DNA of 64,000 nucleotides from Ochrobactrum vermis (GCF_002975205.1 NZ_PCOC01000002.1:496001-560000), one strand, 5' to 3'. Numbered from the stretch's first letter, positions 8,996 to 18,349 are shown. Numbers and translations are program-made. Notes: a model not told the origin generated them from the letters alone.

Positions 8996-9049
8996 TTTAT
9001 CCTCCCTATTCGGCACCGGGGCGCAGTGATGCACCCCGGTAAAGACGTC

Positions 9050-9400
9050 TTAGTTCTTGGCCGCAACGACAACGACTTCAATCAATCTCTTGGGATCACC
9101 TAGATCCGCAACGCCAATTGTGGCACGTGAGGGAAGATCGTCTCCATCAAGCCATTCGAGCCATGCTTCGTTCATCTCTTCTTTTTTGGACATGTCACTC
9201 AAGTAAATGCGGGCCGATAGAAGTTGCGTTTTTTTGGATCCACATTCTGCCAATACGTTATCGAGCTTTTCGCATATCTGCTGGGTCTGTTCTTTCATGC
9301 CAACTGAAATATCCGACGCAGCATGACCTCCAACAAAAATCATGCCATTGTGTTCTACCGCCGCATGCATGATGCGATGTTTCCGGTAACGCGTTACCAT
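9050..9400 (-). CDS. RidA/YjgF-family reactive imine deaminase
   Basis: A 116-residue trimeric-fold protein of the RidA family, which hydrolyses reactive enamines/imines released by PLP or flavin enzymes to 2-oxo acids plus ammonia. The family core FVGGHAASD, a central LLSARIYLSDM strand and the C-terminal PSRATIGVADLG...IEVVVVAA block are present, including the arginine that contacts the substrate carboxylate. An AGAGGTAAGG ribosome site precedes the ATG. It lies directly beside an FAD amino-acid-oxidase-like gene whose likely product is an imine, which supports a real pathway role. Confidence 0.88.
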   Translation of the reverse strand: MVTRYRKHRIMHAAVEHNGMIFVGGHAASDISVGMKEQTQQICEKLDNVLAECGSKKTQLLSARIYLSDMSKKEEMNEAWLEWLDGDDLPSRATIGVADLGDPKRLIEVVVVAAKN

Positions 9401-9445
9401 ATCCTTACCTCTTCCATTATTTGAATTAATAAGCCGTCAGGCCTT

Positions 9446-10546
9446 CTATGCAGGGGCATAAGGCCGAAGATCGATTTCTGTTTTGTTGTCCGTGAGTAAG
9501 TCGGCGAGCTGTTTTCCGGCGAAGGGCCCAATCGTCAGGCCGGCCGCTCCCAATCCATTGCCAATTATCAGCCCCTTTGTTCCTGGGGCCCGTCCAAGAA
9601 TTGGTTTCGCTGTGCGGGATGCGGGCCGAAAGCCAATTCGGGTCTCTATATGTGTAGCAGTGGCAAGACCAGGTGCTATTGCAAGGCCAGCGTTTAATAC
9701 TTCTGCCTGCCCGCCTGCAGTGACGCGATAATCGAAGCCTGAATTTTCTTCTCGGGTTGCACCAATCACAACACGGGAATCGTCAAAGGCTAGGAGATAG
9801 TGGCTGCCCATTGGCAAGAGCACCGGCCAGGTCGATGTCTCAACTCCGGGTAGACGTAGATGGACGATCTGCCCCTTTTGTGGCTCAACAGGATGATTGA
9901 GGCCGAGAGGGTCGAGAATCTGGGAAGCCCAGGCACCAGCTGTGACCACAATTTCATCGGCCTCGATTATCGCTCCGTCGCTGGCAGAGCAAACCGGTTG
10001 TCCGCCTTGCAGGCTAAGTGAGACACGATCCTTTCGGACTTTAGCGCCCAAAGATGATGCTGCGCGGACCATGGCGGCAGAAAGCAGTCGCGCGTCGACC
10101 CTGGCAGCACCGGGAATGTAAATGGCCTCTGTGCCTTCCCGCAGGGGTGGGAACTTCTCACGTGCAGCAGAAGGGCTCAGATGTACGATGTTGCCCGCTT
10201 CGGGAACATTGGCTACGCGACGCACGATACGTTCGGCCGCTGCGTCAAATTCCTGCTTATCATCAGCGACGACAAGTCCGCCGACCTGTCCATAACCCAG
10301 ATCGGTTTCACCAAAAGACTTCAATCCATCAATCAATGATTCGTAATAGTGCGCGCCAGCGGCATACATATTGTAGAAATCACCGTCCTCGAGCTTGGTT
10401 GCCCAAGGGCATACGATGCCGGCGCCAGCCCATGTTGCTTTCCCTTCATGCTCGGCATCGACTATTTCCACGTCGACGCCTTTCCGAGCCAGATGGTAAG
10501 CGGTGCTTGCTCCAAGAATGCCGGCACCAATTATCAAGGCTTTCAT
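9446..10546 (-). CDS. DAO-family FAD-dependent amino acid oxidase/dehydrogenase
   Basis: A 366-residue flavoprotein resembling D-amino-acid dehydrogenase, glycine/sarcosine oxidase and similar enzymes. It shows IIGAGILGASTAYHLARKG at the N-terminus, an AGIVCPWA block following the FAD-binding acidic strand, and a C-terminal closing segment GLIIGNGLGAAGLTIGP. The ATG at 10546 has GGGAGAAG upstream and begins directly on the Rossmann strand, so it is preferred over the frame start at 10558. It is followed 45 bp later by the RidA gene, so an imine intermediate is likely. The exact amino acid is unknown. Confidence 0.85.
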   Translation of the reverse strand: MKALIIGAGILGASTAYHLARKGVDVEIVDAEHEGKATWAGAGIVCPWATKLEDGDFYNMYAAGAHYYESLIDGLKSFGETDLGYGQVGGLVVADDKQEFDAAAERIVRRVANVPEAGNIVHLSPSAAREKFPPLREGTEAIYIPGAARVDARLLSAAMVRAASSLGAKVRKDRVSLSLQGGQPVCSASDGAIIEADEIVVTAGAWASQILDPLGLNHPVEPQKGQIVHLRLPGVETSTWPVLLPMGSHYLLAFDDSRVVIGATREENSGFDYRVTAGGQAEVLNAGLAIAPGLATATHIETRIGFRPASRTAKPILGRAPGTKGLIIGNGLGAAGLTIGPFAGKQLADLLTDNKTEIDLRPYAPA

Positions 10547-10593
10547 GTCTTCTCCCAATGTTAAAGGCTGCGCGTCTTGCCTCGGAATCCGCC

Positions 10594-12204
10594 TTACTCG
10601 ACGGTTACACCCGAAAAGCGACTGGTTCCGAAGATGGCTGGCTGAAAACCCTTCACAGTTTTGCTCACAGCCATCAGTGTATCCGCGCCGCCGAGGATGA
10701 CCGCGGGCACTTCTTCGTGGAAACGCTCCTGAGCTTTTTTATAAAGGGCGATCCGCTTTTCTTTATCGGTAACGCGCCCCGCTTCGTTCATCTGGCTAAT
10801 AAATTCCTCGTCGCACCATGCGCCAACATTGGACGGGCTTGGTTTGCCATCAGAATCACAAATGAAATAGTTGTTCGGAATCTGGCTTGGATCGGGAAAA
10901 TCATAGATGCCGCCGAACATCGCTACCTTTGCTTCTCCAGCGCGCGCGCGTTGAATATATTCGCCCCATTCATAGGAAACGATCTCCGCCTTCACGCCGA
11001 TCCTAGCCCAATCGGCCTGGATCATCTCCGCTGCACGACGGCCGTTGGGCATATAGGGTCGATAAACGGGGATTGCCCATATCTGTGTCGAGAAACCATC
11101 TGGAAAGCCTGCATCCTTTAAAAGCGCCTTTGCCTTTTCTGGATTGTACTCGTGTGGCGGCAGATCCTTGTCATGCCCCCACAGAACCGGTGGGATGAGG
11201 GCGCCGGTCGCGACGCCCATACCGTTATAGACTGCATCAACGAGTGCGGGAACATTGATTGCCTCAGCGAGAGCCGTTCTCACGCGCTTGTCCTTGAACT
11301 TGTCATCACGGAAATTGAAATCGATGAAACCAGTCGAAGCGACTGGTGATTGAATGAGATCGAGGTTTTCACTCTTCGTGATTTGATCGCGGTCGGCCAG
11401 GTTGGGATAAAGTGCAATCTGACATTCGCCGGCCAGAGCACGTTGTAACCGTACCGAAGCATCGGTGCTGATGGCCATGATCAGCGTATCGACCATCGGA
11501 GTGCGGCTCTTGTCCCCTGCTGCGGCACCCCAGGTATCCTTGAAGGGGGCCAGACGTATGATCGCATCCTGCTGATAGTCCTGTAGGGCGAAAGGACCGG
11601 TTCCGATCGGCTGAAGATCAAAGCTTTGAGGTGTTCCCGCTTTAAGCAACGCGTCAGCATATTCGGCCGAGGTAATGGCCAGTGATTGGTGAGCCATGAT
11701 GCCAATGAAGGGCGCCAGTGGCTCTTTCAGGCCAAAAGCCACCGTATAGTCATCGACTTTGGTGACCGATTTCAGAATATCGGCAAGCTTTGTATTGAAC
11801 GTAACATAATTGCCGCCGTTGATTTTTGCATAAGGGTGATCCGGTTTCATCATCCTGTCGAATGTGAAAACAACATCATCTGCATTGAACGTACGGCTGG
11901 GTGTGAATTGATCATTAGATTGCCATTTCACACCCTTTCTCAGCTTGAAAGTGTAGGTGCGGCCATCATCGGAAATCGTCCAGTTCTCTGCCAGCGAAGG
12001 TTCGATGTCGGAACTGTTGGATTTCACGGAAACTAGATTGTCGTAGATGTTTCCAAGTACGTTGGAGGTGGTGCCATTGTTGCTGAGCTGCGGATTGAAT
12101 ATTTCCGGTGAGCCCTCCACACACACTGACAAAATTCCAGCATTGGCGGATGTCGATAGCGCCAGGGTCAATAATACCAGCCCACGAGCCAGACTTTTTC
12201 TCAT
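10594..12204 (-). CDS. Orphan peptide/opine-type ABC transporter binding protein (SBP_bac_5)
   Basis: A 536-residue secreted binding protein of the DppA/OppA family. A signal peptide (about residues 1-22, SANA cleavage) precedes the mature domain, with the family segments LAENWTISDDGRTYTFKLRKGVKWQ-like near residue 75, TGPFALQDY near residue 200 and the C-terminal AQERFHEEVPAVIL. No matching DppBCDF permease or ATPase genes are next to it, so it probably feeds a transporter encoded elsewhere. It sits between the LysR gene and the flavoprotein gene on the same strand. Confidence 0.87.
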   Translation of the reverse strand: MRKSLARGLVLLTLALSTSANAGILSVCVEGSPEIFNPQLSNNGTTSNVLGNIYDNLVSVKSNSSDIEPSLAENWTISDDGRTYTFKLRKGVKWQSNDQFTPSRTFNADDVVFTFDRMMKPDHPYAKINGGNYVTFNTKLADILKSVTKVDDYTVAFGLKEPLAPFIGIMAHQSLAITSAEYADALLKAGTPQSFDLQPIGTGPFALQDYQQDAIIRLAPFKDTWGAAAGDKSRTPMVDTLIMAISTDASVRLQRALAGECQIALYPNLADRDQITKSENLDLIQSPVASTGFIDFNFRDDKFKDKRVRTALAEAINVPALVDAVYNGMGVATGALIPPVLWGHDKDLPPHEYNPEKAKALLKDAGFPDGFSTQIWAIPVYRPYMPNGRRAAEMIQADWARIGVKAEIVSYEWGEYIQRARAGEAKVAMFGGIYDFPDPSQIPNNYFICDSDGKPSPSNVGAWCDEEFISQMNEAGRVTDKEKRIALYKKAQERFHEEVPAVILGGADTLMAVSKTVKGFQPAIFGTSRFSGVTVE

Positions 12205-12367
12205 ACTTATTCCCCTTATTCAGCAGACCGATTGTGCGGCCTGTTTTTCTTTCTTGGTGGGGAGGAAAGCCCGATGAGGTATGAATGTCAAATAGCAAAC
12301 TATCTAATCATTATAACCAAAACTTATATCGCTTTGCCGGACCAGGAATGGTCGCCTGGCTGAGGGA

Positions 12368-13264
12368 TTACCGGCGTTTATCAAAGGGAGCGACAGCTTC
12401 ACGTAAAAATTCAATGAGCTTGCTGGCAGCCAGGGATTTTGGATGGCTTTTGGGCGTGTAAAGCCAAAGGTCGATGGTCGTTTCAGGTGAAATACTTCTG
12501 CGCAAGAGGACATCGGGACCAAAATCGAGTCCGACAAAGGACGGCACGATCGAAACACCGACTCCGTTAGCGACAAAACAACAGGCCGTTTCGGAAAGAG
12601 GCACCTCTATGCGATTTCGTTTCTGTACGCCCTTGATCTGAAACGCGCGATCAATTGTCATCAAGGAACAGTCGTCACGGGCCAGTGAAATGAAAGGATC
12701 GTTCCCGAGGTCTTCGAGGTCGATTACCGATTTACTTGCAAGTGGGTGGCTGGGAGCCAGGACACAAACCATCTCAAACCGCATCAAGCGCTCGGCCTCA
12801 ACGTTTGGATGTTCGAACGGGAGAACGCTGAGGCCGATGTCAACCTGTTGTGCAGCAACAAGTTCAATGATCCGGGGCGATGGCAGGCTTCGCATGGTAA
12901 AGTGAATGTCAGGCTGTTCTGAAAGTAGGGGGGCAAGTGCCTGTGCGAGGAAGCGGGTTGTCAAAGCGGCCGGAGCGACCAGTGTGATTTCACCCCATTC
13001 CTGGTTGCGCACCGCATCGGCCAGACGTGCCACGCGGTCAGTGCCAGAGAACATCTTGGCCACTTCAACAGCCAGCATGCGAGCTTCGAGCGTGGGAGCC
13101 AGACGCCCGCCGGATCGCACGAAAAGTCGAAACCCACATGCGTCCGAAAAGCTGCGCAGGAGCTTGCTTACGGCTGGTTGAGAAATGCGCATCCGTTCAG
13201 CAGCCAGGGTCACAGAGCCTGTTTCTATGGTATTGTGGAACGCTTCCAGTTGACGGATATTCAT
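12368..13264 (-). CDS. LysR-family transcriptional regulator
   Basis: A 298-residue regulator with the N-terminal helix-turn-helix typical of LysR proteins (LEAFHNTIETGSVTLAAERM, ISQPAVSKLLRSF) and a C-terminal periplasmic-binding-like effector domain. It lies on the same strand upstream of the binding-protein gene and divergent from the thioesterase gene, so the 13265-13438 gap is the likely control region for both directions. The effector is probably the amino compound handled by the neighbouring flavoenzymes; this is inference. Confidence 0.9.
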   Translation of the reverse strand: MNIRQLEAFHNTIETGSVTLAAERMRISQPAVSKLLRSFSDACGFRLFVRSGGRLAPTLEARMLAVEVAKMFSGTDRVARLADAVRNQEWGEITLVAPAALTTRFLAQALAPLLSEQPDIHFTMRSLPSPRIIELVAAQQVDIGLSVLPFEHPNVEAERLMRFEMVCVLAPSHPLASKSVIDLEDLGNDPFISLARDDCSLMTIDRAFQIKGVQKRNRIEVPLSETACCFVANGVGVSIVPSFVGLDFGPDVLLRRSISPETTIDLWLYTPKSHPKSLAASKLIEFLREAVAPFDKRR

Positions 13265-13438
13265 TCGTGGCCCTTGTTAATCAGGATGCAAATATGAGGC
13301 CTGGTTATCTTAGATGAGGAGTCTAGTGCTTAACAATCATGTCGACATCGTTTTCCTTCGCGCATCCGCAAAAAGCGATAACGTGTCCAATCGGGTCAGC
13401 TAGTGGATGTGGTTTAGGGGCGAAAGGAGTGCCAATCG

Positions 13439-13828
13439 ATGGATCTGGAAGAATTCGCCAAAGAGATATTTCTTAGTCAGCCTTTCAGTCAGTTTCTAGG
13501 TGCTGAACTCGTTGGGGTAGGCGACGGCAGCGCAGATATCTCCTTAACTATACACGAGCTTCATACCCAGCAGCATGGTTATGTTCACGGGGGCGTGATT
13601 AGCTACCTGGCCGACAATGCGCTTACATTTGCGGGAGGGCTCGCTCTTGGTGGCGACGCGCTTACCTCTGAGTACAAGATCAATTTTGTTCGACCTGCGA
13701 GAGGCGACAAATTGCTGGCACATGCATGGACACTAAGCAAGGGGAAACGGCAAGCCGTGTGTCAATGCAAGGTCGTCTGTAACGAGATGTTGATAGCAGT
13801 TGCTCAGGGGACGATTGTTGCTGCTTAG
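13439..13828 (+). CDS. PaaI-type hotdog-fold thioesterase
   Basis: A 129-residue single hotdog-domain protein, of the family that hydrolyses acyl- or aryl-CoA thioesters. The diagnostic HGYVHGGVISYLADNALTFA segment (about residues 43-62) carries the His-Gly-Gly core and the helix with the catalytic acidic residue. An AAAGGAG ribosome site lies about 10 bases before the ATG. It stands alone, divergent from the LysR gene and upstream of the NHEJ genes, so its substrate is not suggested by context. Confidence 0.82.
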   Translation: MDLEEFAKEIFLSQPFSQFLGAELVGVGDGSADISLTIHELHTQQHGYVHGGVISYLADNALTFAGGLALGGDALTSEYKINFVRPARGDKLLAHAWTLSKGKRQAVCQCKVVCNEMLIAVAQGTIVAA

Positions 13829-14116
13829 GCGTAATTTTTACGTTTTTAAGCGAAGGCCTGCCAATCGGTTTAACAAATTTATTCACGCCATTTAGTACGG
13901 CTAGCCGAGCATTATTGGAACAATTTCGGCGTTTCATGAGTTTGTCTCCGTACAAAAATGTATGTTCTAGCCCCAGTATTGAGGAGGCGAGATGGGAGAA
14001 TTGTTCTCCTTGGTTTCCCGCGCTTCTCATCAGCGGATTTGTACGCGCACTATCTGAAGCGTGCAGGTGTACCACCTTGGGCGAAGACGGTGCTTAACGA
14101 AAGCAGGGATAAATCG

Positions 14117-14974
14117 ATGGCACCCCGTGCGAACTGGAAAGGACAGCTGAAAATTGATCAGCTTTTGTGTCCTGTCGCGCTGTTCACGGCGGCATCGACT
14201 TCCGAACGTGTTTCATTCCATCTGATTAATCGTAAGACCGGAAATCGCCTCAACCGGGAGTTCGTAGACAGCGATACCGGCAAACCGGTGCCGCGCGAGA
14301 AGCAGGTCAAGGGCTATGAAGTGTCGTCCGGCACCTATTTGAGTTTCGACGAAGCGGAAATCGCTTCGGCCATTCCCGAAAGTGACAAGACGCTTAATGT
14401 CACCCGATTTGTGAAATGTGACGAGATCGACAACGTCTATCTCGACCGGCCATATTATCTTGCTCCGGTTGGACACAGCGATAGTTTCGTACTCATTCGC
14501 GAGGGTATGAAATCTGAAATGGTAGCCGCAATCGCCGAGACTGTCCTGTTCCGCCGCGCGCGACAGGTTCTGATCCGTGCCGACGATGGTGGTCTGATAG
14601 CCACGACGCTCAATTTCGAATATGAGGTACGAGCGGCAGCGGAGGCATTTGCCGACTTGGGCACTTTCACGTTTGATCAAGAAATGCTCGACCTGGCGAA
14701 GCATATTATCGACACCAAGATGGGCAGTTTCGACCCCGCAGGCTTCGATGACCGGTACGATGCAGCACTGGCAGATTTGATAAAGGCGAAGATTGAGGGG
14801 AGACCGCTCAAGAAGCCGGCTGCGCCGAAGACTGCCGAGGTTATCGATCTCAAGGAGGCTCTTCGCAAGAGTGCAAACCTGGGCCGGGCCGGGCAGGCGG
14901 CGACCAAAGCAATAAAAGGCAAAGCCAAGTCTGGGGCGGCATCTGGAACAAAGTCTAGAAAAAAGGTTGGCTGA
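14117..14974 (+). CDS. ku: NHEJ DNA end-binding protein Ku (copy 1)
   Basis: A 285-residue bacterial Ku homologue that forms a ring on broken DNA ends and recruits LigD. It begins APRANWKGQLKIDQLLCPVAL, the standard Ku N-terminus, and continues through the FHLINRKTGNRL and KGYEVSSGTYLSF beta-barrel segments to a lysine-rich tail. The frame is open to 13958, but the ATG at 14117 has AGGGAT about 7 bases upstream and aligns with other Ku starts. It ends 2 bases before ligD, so the two are co-translated. Confidence 0.92.
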   Translation: MAPRANWKGQLKIDQLLCPVALFTAASTSERVSFHLINRKTGNRLNREFVDSDTGKPVPREKQVKGYEVSSGTYLSFDEAEIASAIPESDKTLNVTRFVKCDEIDNVYLDRPYYLAPVGHSDSFVLIREGMKSEMVAAIAETVLFRRARQVLIRADDGGLIATTLNFEYEVRAAAEAFADLGTFTFDQEMLDLAKHIIDTKMGSFDPAGFDDRYDAALADLIKAKIEGRPLKKPAAPKTAEVIDLKEALRKSANLGRAGQAATKAIKGKAKSGAASGTKSRKKVG

Positions 14975-14976
14975 TC

Positions 14977-17481
14977 ATGGGACAGCCACTCGAAACCTAT
15001 CGCAGGAAACGCGATTTTACCCTCACTAACGAGCCGCGCGGTAAGTCTTCGCGCACAAAACGCGAGCTCTTTGTGGTACAAAAACATGATGCTCGCAGAC
15101 TGCATTATGATTTTCGCCTCGAGATGGATGGCGTGCTGAAAAGTTGGGCCGTGACGCGAGGTCCAAGCCTTGTTCCTGGCGAAAAGCGACTGGCCGTGCA
15201 TGTGGAGGACCATCCGCTTGAATATGCGGACTTCGAAGGCACGATCCCTAAAGGCGAGTACGGTGGTGGTACAGTTATCGTCTGGGATACAGGGCGTTGG
15301 AAATCCACTGGTGATGCACATAAGCAATACAAGAAAGGGCATCTTGAGTTCGAGCTCACAGGGGGAAAACTCAAAGGTCGCTGGCATTTGGTCCGGATGC
15401 ACGGAAAGCCAGACGAGAAGCGAGAGAATTGGCTCCTCATCAAGGGTGAGGACGAGTTTGCTAGAAATCCTGATGAACCTGACATTCTTGAAGAGATGCC
15501 GAAATCAGTAAAAACCGGCCGCGCCATCGCCGATGTCGAACACGAAGCGCCAGGTTGGTCATCGAAAACTGGTCCGATCAACAAAAAGTCGAACGCTCAA
15601 GGGGAGGGTGGGGGCGCAAATATCAAAAATGCGAAGAAGCGACCGATGCCGGGTTTCGTCAAACCTGAGCTCGCTACGCTCGTATCAGCTGCTCCAGATG
15701 GAAACCGCTGGCTTCACGAGATCAAGTTCGACGGTTATCGCATCCAGGCTCATATTGCGGGGGGCAAGGTCGCTCTTTATTCGCGTGGGGGGCTGGATTG
15801 GACTGAAAAATTTGGCCAGCAGATCGCCAGAGATCTTGTTGGTACGGGCGTGAACGAAGCCATATTTGATGGGGAGATCGTTGTCGAAAACCAGTCGGGA
15901 CTGTCCGACTTTTCAGCTTTGCAAGAGGATCTAAGCGAGGGACGTTCCGATCGGTTCGTTTATTACCTCTTCGATCTTCTATATGTTGATGGTGAAGATC
16001 TCCGCCAGACTCCTCTGGTTGAGCGCAAAACGTTGCTTGAAAAATTAATTCACGGATTATCGTCAACACTTCGCTTCAGCGAGGCCTTTGATGCCGATGG
16101 GGCTGCGGTACTGAAGAATGCCTGCGGACTTGGCCTTGAGGGCATTGTGTCGAAGCTCAGGGAGGCATCTTATAGAAGCGGTCGCAGCAACAATTGGCGT
16201 AAGTCGAAATGCATTGGACGACAGGAATTCGTCATTGCAGGCTATGTTCCCTCGACGGCAACGCGAGCGGCAATCGGTTCGCTCCTTTTGGGTGTACAGG
16301 ATAAAAAGGGGCTGGTTCCCGTGGGCCGGGTGGGAACAGGCTTTTCGGTCAGGATTGCAAAAGAACTTTACAAACGGCTGCAAGCCATGCGGCAGGGAGA
16401 GAGCCCATTCGCCGTGCCACTGACGGCTGATGAACGGCGCGGAGCCAAGTTCGTCACGCCGCTACTGGTAGCGGAAATCGAATTTCGTGCCTGGACGGCC
16501 GACAAACGATTGCGTCACGCTTCTTTCAGGGGACTGCGCGACGATAAGGTTGCCAAGGACATCATATGGGAGAAGCAAACCGTGTCAGCTCGTGTTTCCG
16601 GCAAAGCCCCAGAGCAAATCGACGTGAAGCTCACACATCCCGACCGGATTTACTGGCCGGGCGAGGGTGTCACAAAACAGGGGCTTGCCGATTATTACGC
16701 CGAAGTCTGGCCTCGCATCGAACCTTTTATCGTCAATCGTCCACTGGCATTGCTGCGCTGCCCGACCGGCATCGACGGAGAACATTTTTTCCAAAAGCAT
16801 GCATGGAAAGGGCTGAATGAGCATATTGTCGAGGTTCAGGACTCAAAGAACAAGGAAGAAGAACCTTACATCAGCATTCGGGACTTCAATGGGCTGATCG
16901 GTCTGGTGCAAGCCGCGACGCTGGAAATTCACCCCTGGGGTTCTACGCTCAAAAACTGGGAGCTGCCTGACATGTTGACCATGGACCTCGATCCGGGGGA
17001 GGGGGTTCCGTGGCCACGCGTGATCCAAGCCGCAACCGAGACCAAGGAACGTCTGGAAAAGCTCGGATTGACGGCGTTTGTTAAAACGTCCGGCGGGAAG
17101 GGGCTGCATGTGGTCGCGCCGTTGAAGCCGAAGGCCAGCTGGGACGCACTCAAGAGTTTTACAAAGGCAATTGCCGGCCAGATGGCTGCAGACAGCCCCG
17201 ACCATTATGTCTCGACTATTTCCAAGGCCAAGCGCAAGGGCAAAATTCTCATCGATTATCTGCGCAACCAGCGCGGCATGACTGCTGTAGCACCCTATTC
17301 GCCGCGGGCACGTCCCGGTGCCGCAGTTTCCATGCCGCTTGCGTGGGAGGAAGTGATGCCAGCAATAGGCCCCGCCCATTTTACTATTCTCAACACGCCG
17401 ACCCGGCTGGCCGCATTGAATAGCGATCCCTGGCAGGATTTTCGCAGCGCGGAAACACCGCTGCCCAAGCTGAAGAAATAA
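14977..17481 (+). CDS. ligD: Multifunctional ATP-dependent DNA ligase LigD
   Basis: An 834-residue end-joining enzyme with domains in the order phosphoesterase, ligase, polymerase. The phosphoesterase domain (about residues 30-160) carries VQKHDARRLHYDFRLE and the HVEDHP and PKGEYG blocks. The ligase domain has the nucleotidyl-lysine motif EIKFDGYR with Lys250 (codon 15724-15726), a DGEIV motif and a later GLEGIVSK motif. The C-terminal primase-like polymerase domain starts near residue 550 (LTHPDRIYWP) and holds the paired aspartates in LTMDLDPG. All key residues look intact. It is coupled to the upstream ku and convergent with the second ku. Confidence 0.95.
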   Translation: MGQPLETYRRKRDFTLTNEPRGKSSRTKRELFVVQKHDARRLHYDFRLEMDGVLKSWAVTRGPSLVPGEKRLAVHVEDHPLEYADFEGTIPKGEYGGGTVIVWDTGRWKSTGDAHKQYKKGHLEFELTGGKLKGRWHLVRMHGKPDEKRENWLLIKGEDEFARNPDEPDILEEMPKSVKTGRAIADVEHEAPGWSSKTGPINKKSNAQGEGGGANIKNAKKRPMPGFVKPELATLVSAAPDGNRWLHEIKFDGYRIQAHIAGGKVALYSRGGLDWTEKFGQQIARDLVGTGVNEAIFDGEIVVENQSGLSDFSALQEDLSEGRSDRFVYYLFDLLYVDGEDLRQTPLVERKTLLEKLIHGLSSTLRFSEAFDADGAAVLKNACGLGLEGIVSKLREASYRSGRSNNWRKSKCIGRQEFVIAGYVPSTATRAAIGSLLLGVQDKKGLVPVGRVGTGFSVRIAKELYKRLQAMRQGESPFAVPLTADERRGAKFVTPLLVAEIEFRAWTADKRLRHASFRGLRDDKVAKDIIWEKQTVSARVSGKAPEQIDVKLTHPDRIYWPGEGVTKQGLADYYAEVWPRIEPFIVNRPLALLRCPTGIDGEHFFQKHAWKGLNEHIVEVQDSKNKEEEPYISIRDFNGLIGLVQAATLEIHPWGSTLKNWELPDMLTMDLDPGEGVPWPRVIQAATETKERLEKLGLTAFVKTSGGKGLHVVAPLKPKASWDALKSFTKAIAGQMAADSPDHYVSTISKAKRKGKILIDYLRNQRGMTAVAPYSPRARPGAAVSMPLAWEEVMPAIGPAHFTILNTPTRLAALNSDPWQDFRSAETPLPKLKK

Positions 17482-17496
17482 GCAGCGCTCTTCGCA

Positions 17497-18297
17497 TCAG
17501 TTTTTTTTGTTTTCACCGGCGAGGCTTTTTCGGAGGGCATCCATGATGTTGATAACATTGCCTTCGGTTTCTGTTGCCGTCTTGCGCGGCTTCGACCCGG
17601 TTGCCGTTTTCTTTTTCTTCTTTGCAGCGATCATCGACTGAAGGTTCCTCTGCATTGGGTCCTGAAGGAAATCGGGATTCCAATCTTCCGTCTTGCCTTT
17701 GACGAGCTTGCGGACCATGGAAAGAAGCTTCGTGTCGGGTTTGCCTTCCTCAATATCTGAAAAATAGTGCGTCGCTTTCCGCACCTCATCGCCGAAGCGC
17801 AGCGTCCACAGGACAATTCCGCGTCCGCGTGGCTCAAGAAGCACGGCTCTTTCGCGTCGGTACATGACGAGGCGGGCCAGACCGAAGACTGCGCTTTTTT
17901 CCATTGCCTCCCGAATGACGGAAAAGGCTTCCTGACCTACCTTGTCGGACGGCGCGAGATAATGCGGCTTGTCGTACCAGATCCAGCCAATGCTGTCGCG
18001 CGGCACAAACTTTTCGATGTCTATAGTTTTGGTGCTCTCGAGTGCCACAGCTTCCAGCTCATCCTCTTCAAGAACGATATAGCTGCCGTCGTCTTTCTCG
18101 AACCCTTTGACCTCATCATCATCCCGTACGGGCTTGTGCGTAATGGAATCCACATATCGGCTGATCACCCGGTTGCCTGTCTCGGCATTCAGGGTGTGGA
18201 AGCGCACCTTCTCGCTGTCGCTGGTCGCGGGCGTCAGCTCCACTGCACAAGTGACGAGCGAGAGTTTGAGATAGCCTTTCCAGAAACTGTGGGGCAC
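17497..18297 (-). CDS. ku: NHEJ DNA end-binding protein Ku (copy 2)
   Basis: A second Ku, about 266 residues, convergent with ligD with only 15 bases between stops. The GTG at 18297 is preferred: GGAGGAT lies about 7 bases upstream and the protein then begins PHSFWKGYLKLSLVTCAVEL, matching Ku N-termini. The open frame to 18405 adds 36 residues with no Ku similarity and covers a possible promoter. The core is clearly Ku but diverged from copy 1, and the tail is rich in Lys. Rhizobial genomes often carry several Ku genes that can pair differently; whether these two do is not known. Confidence 0.88.
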   Translation of the reverse strand: MPHSFWKGYLKLSLVTCAVELTPATSDSEKVRFHTLNAETGNRVISRYVDSITHKPVRDDDEVKGFEKDDGSYIVLEEDELEAVALESTKTIDIEKFVPRDSIGWIWYDKPHYLAPSDKVGQEAFSVIREAMEKSAVFGLARLVMYRRERAVLLEPRGRGIVLWTLRFGDEVRKATHYFSDIEEGKPDTKLLSMVRKLVKGKTEDWNPDFLQDPMQRNLQSMIAAKKKKKTATGSKPRKTATETEGNVINIMDALRKSLAGENKKN

Positions 18298-18324
18298 GAA
18301 CTGATCCTCCGGGAAGAACAGGAT

Positions 18325-18349
18325 AACCTGTTTGAAGCCCGATAGTTCC
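18325..18349 (-). promoter_or_regulatory. Possible EcfG (general stress) type promoter of the second ku
   Basis: On the minus strand GGAAC is followed after 16 bases by GGTT, close to the alphaproteobacterial EcfG/RpoE2 consensus GGAAC-N16-17-CGTT with one mismatch. It would give a leader of about 20 bases to the GTG start of ku copy 2. A single-site resemblance like this can arise by chance. Confidence 0.3.

Noticed and set aside
13958..14116. N-terminal extension of the first ku frame
   Set aside because: It has no Ku similarity, and a good ribosome site precedes the ATG at 14117, where Ku homology begins.
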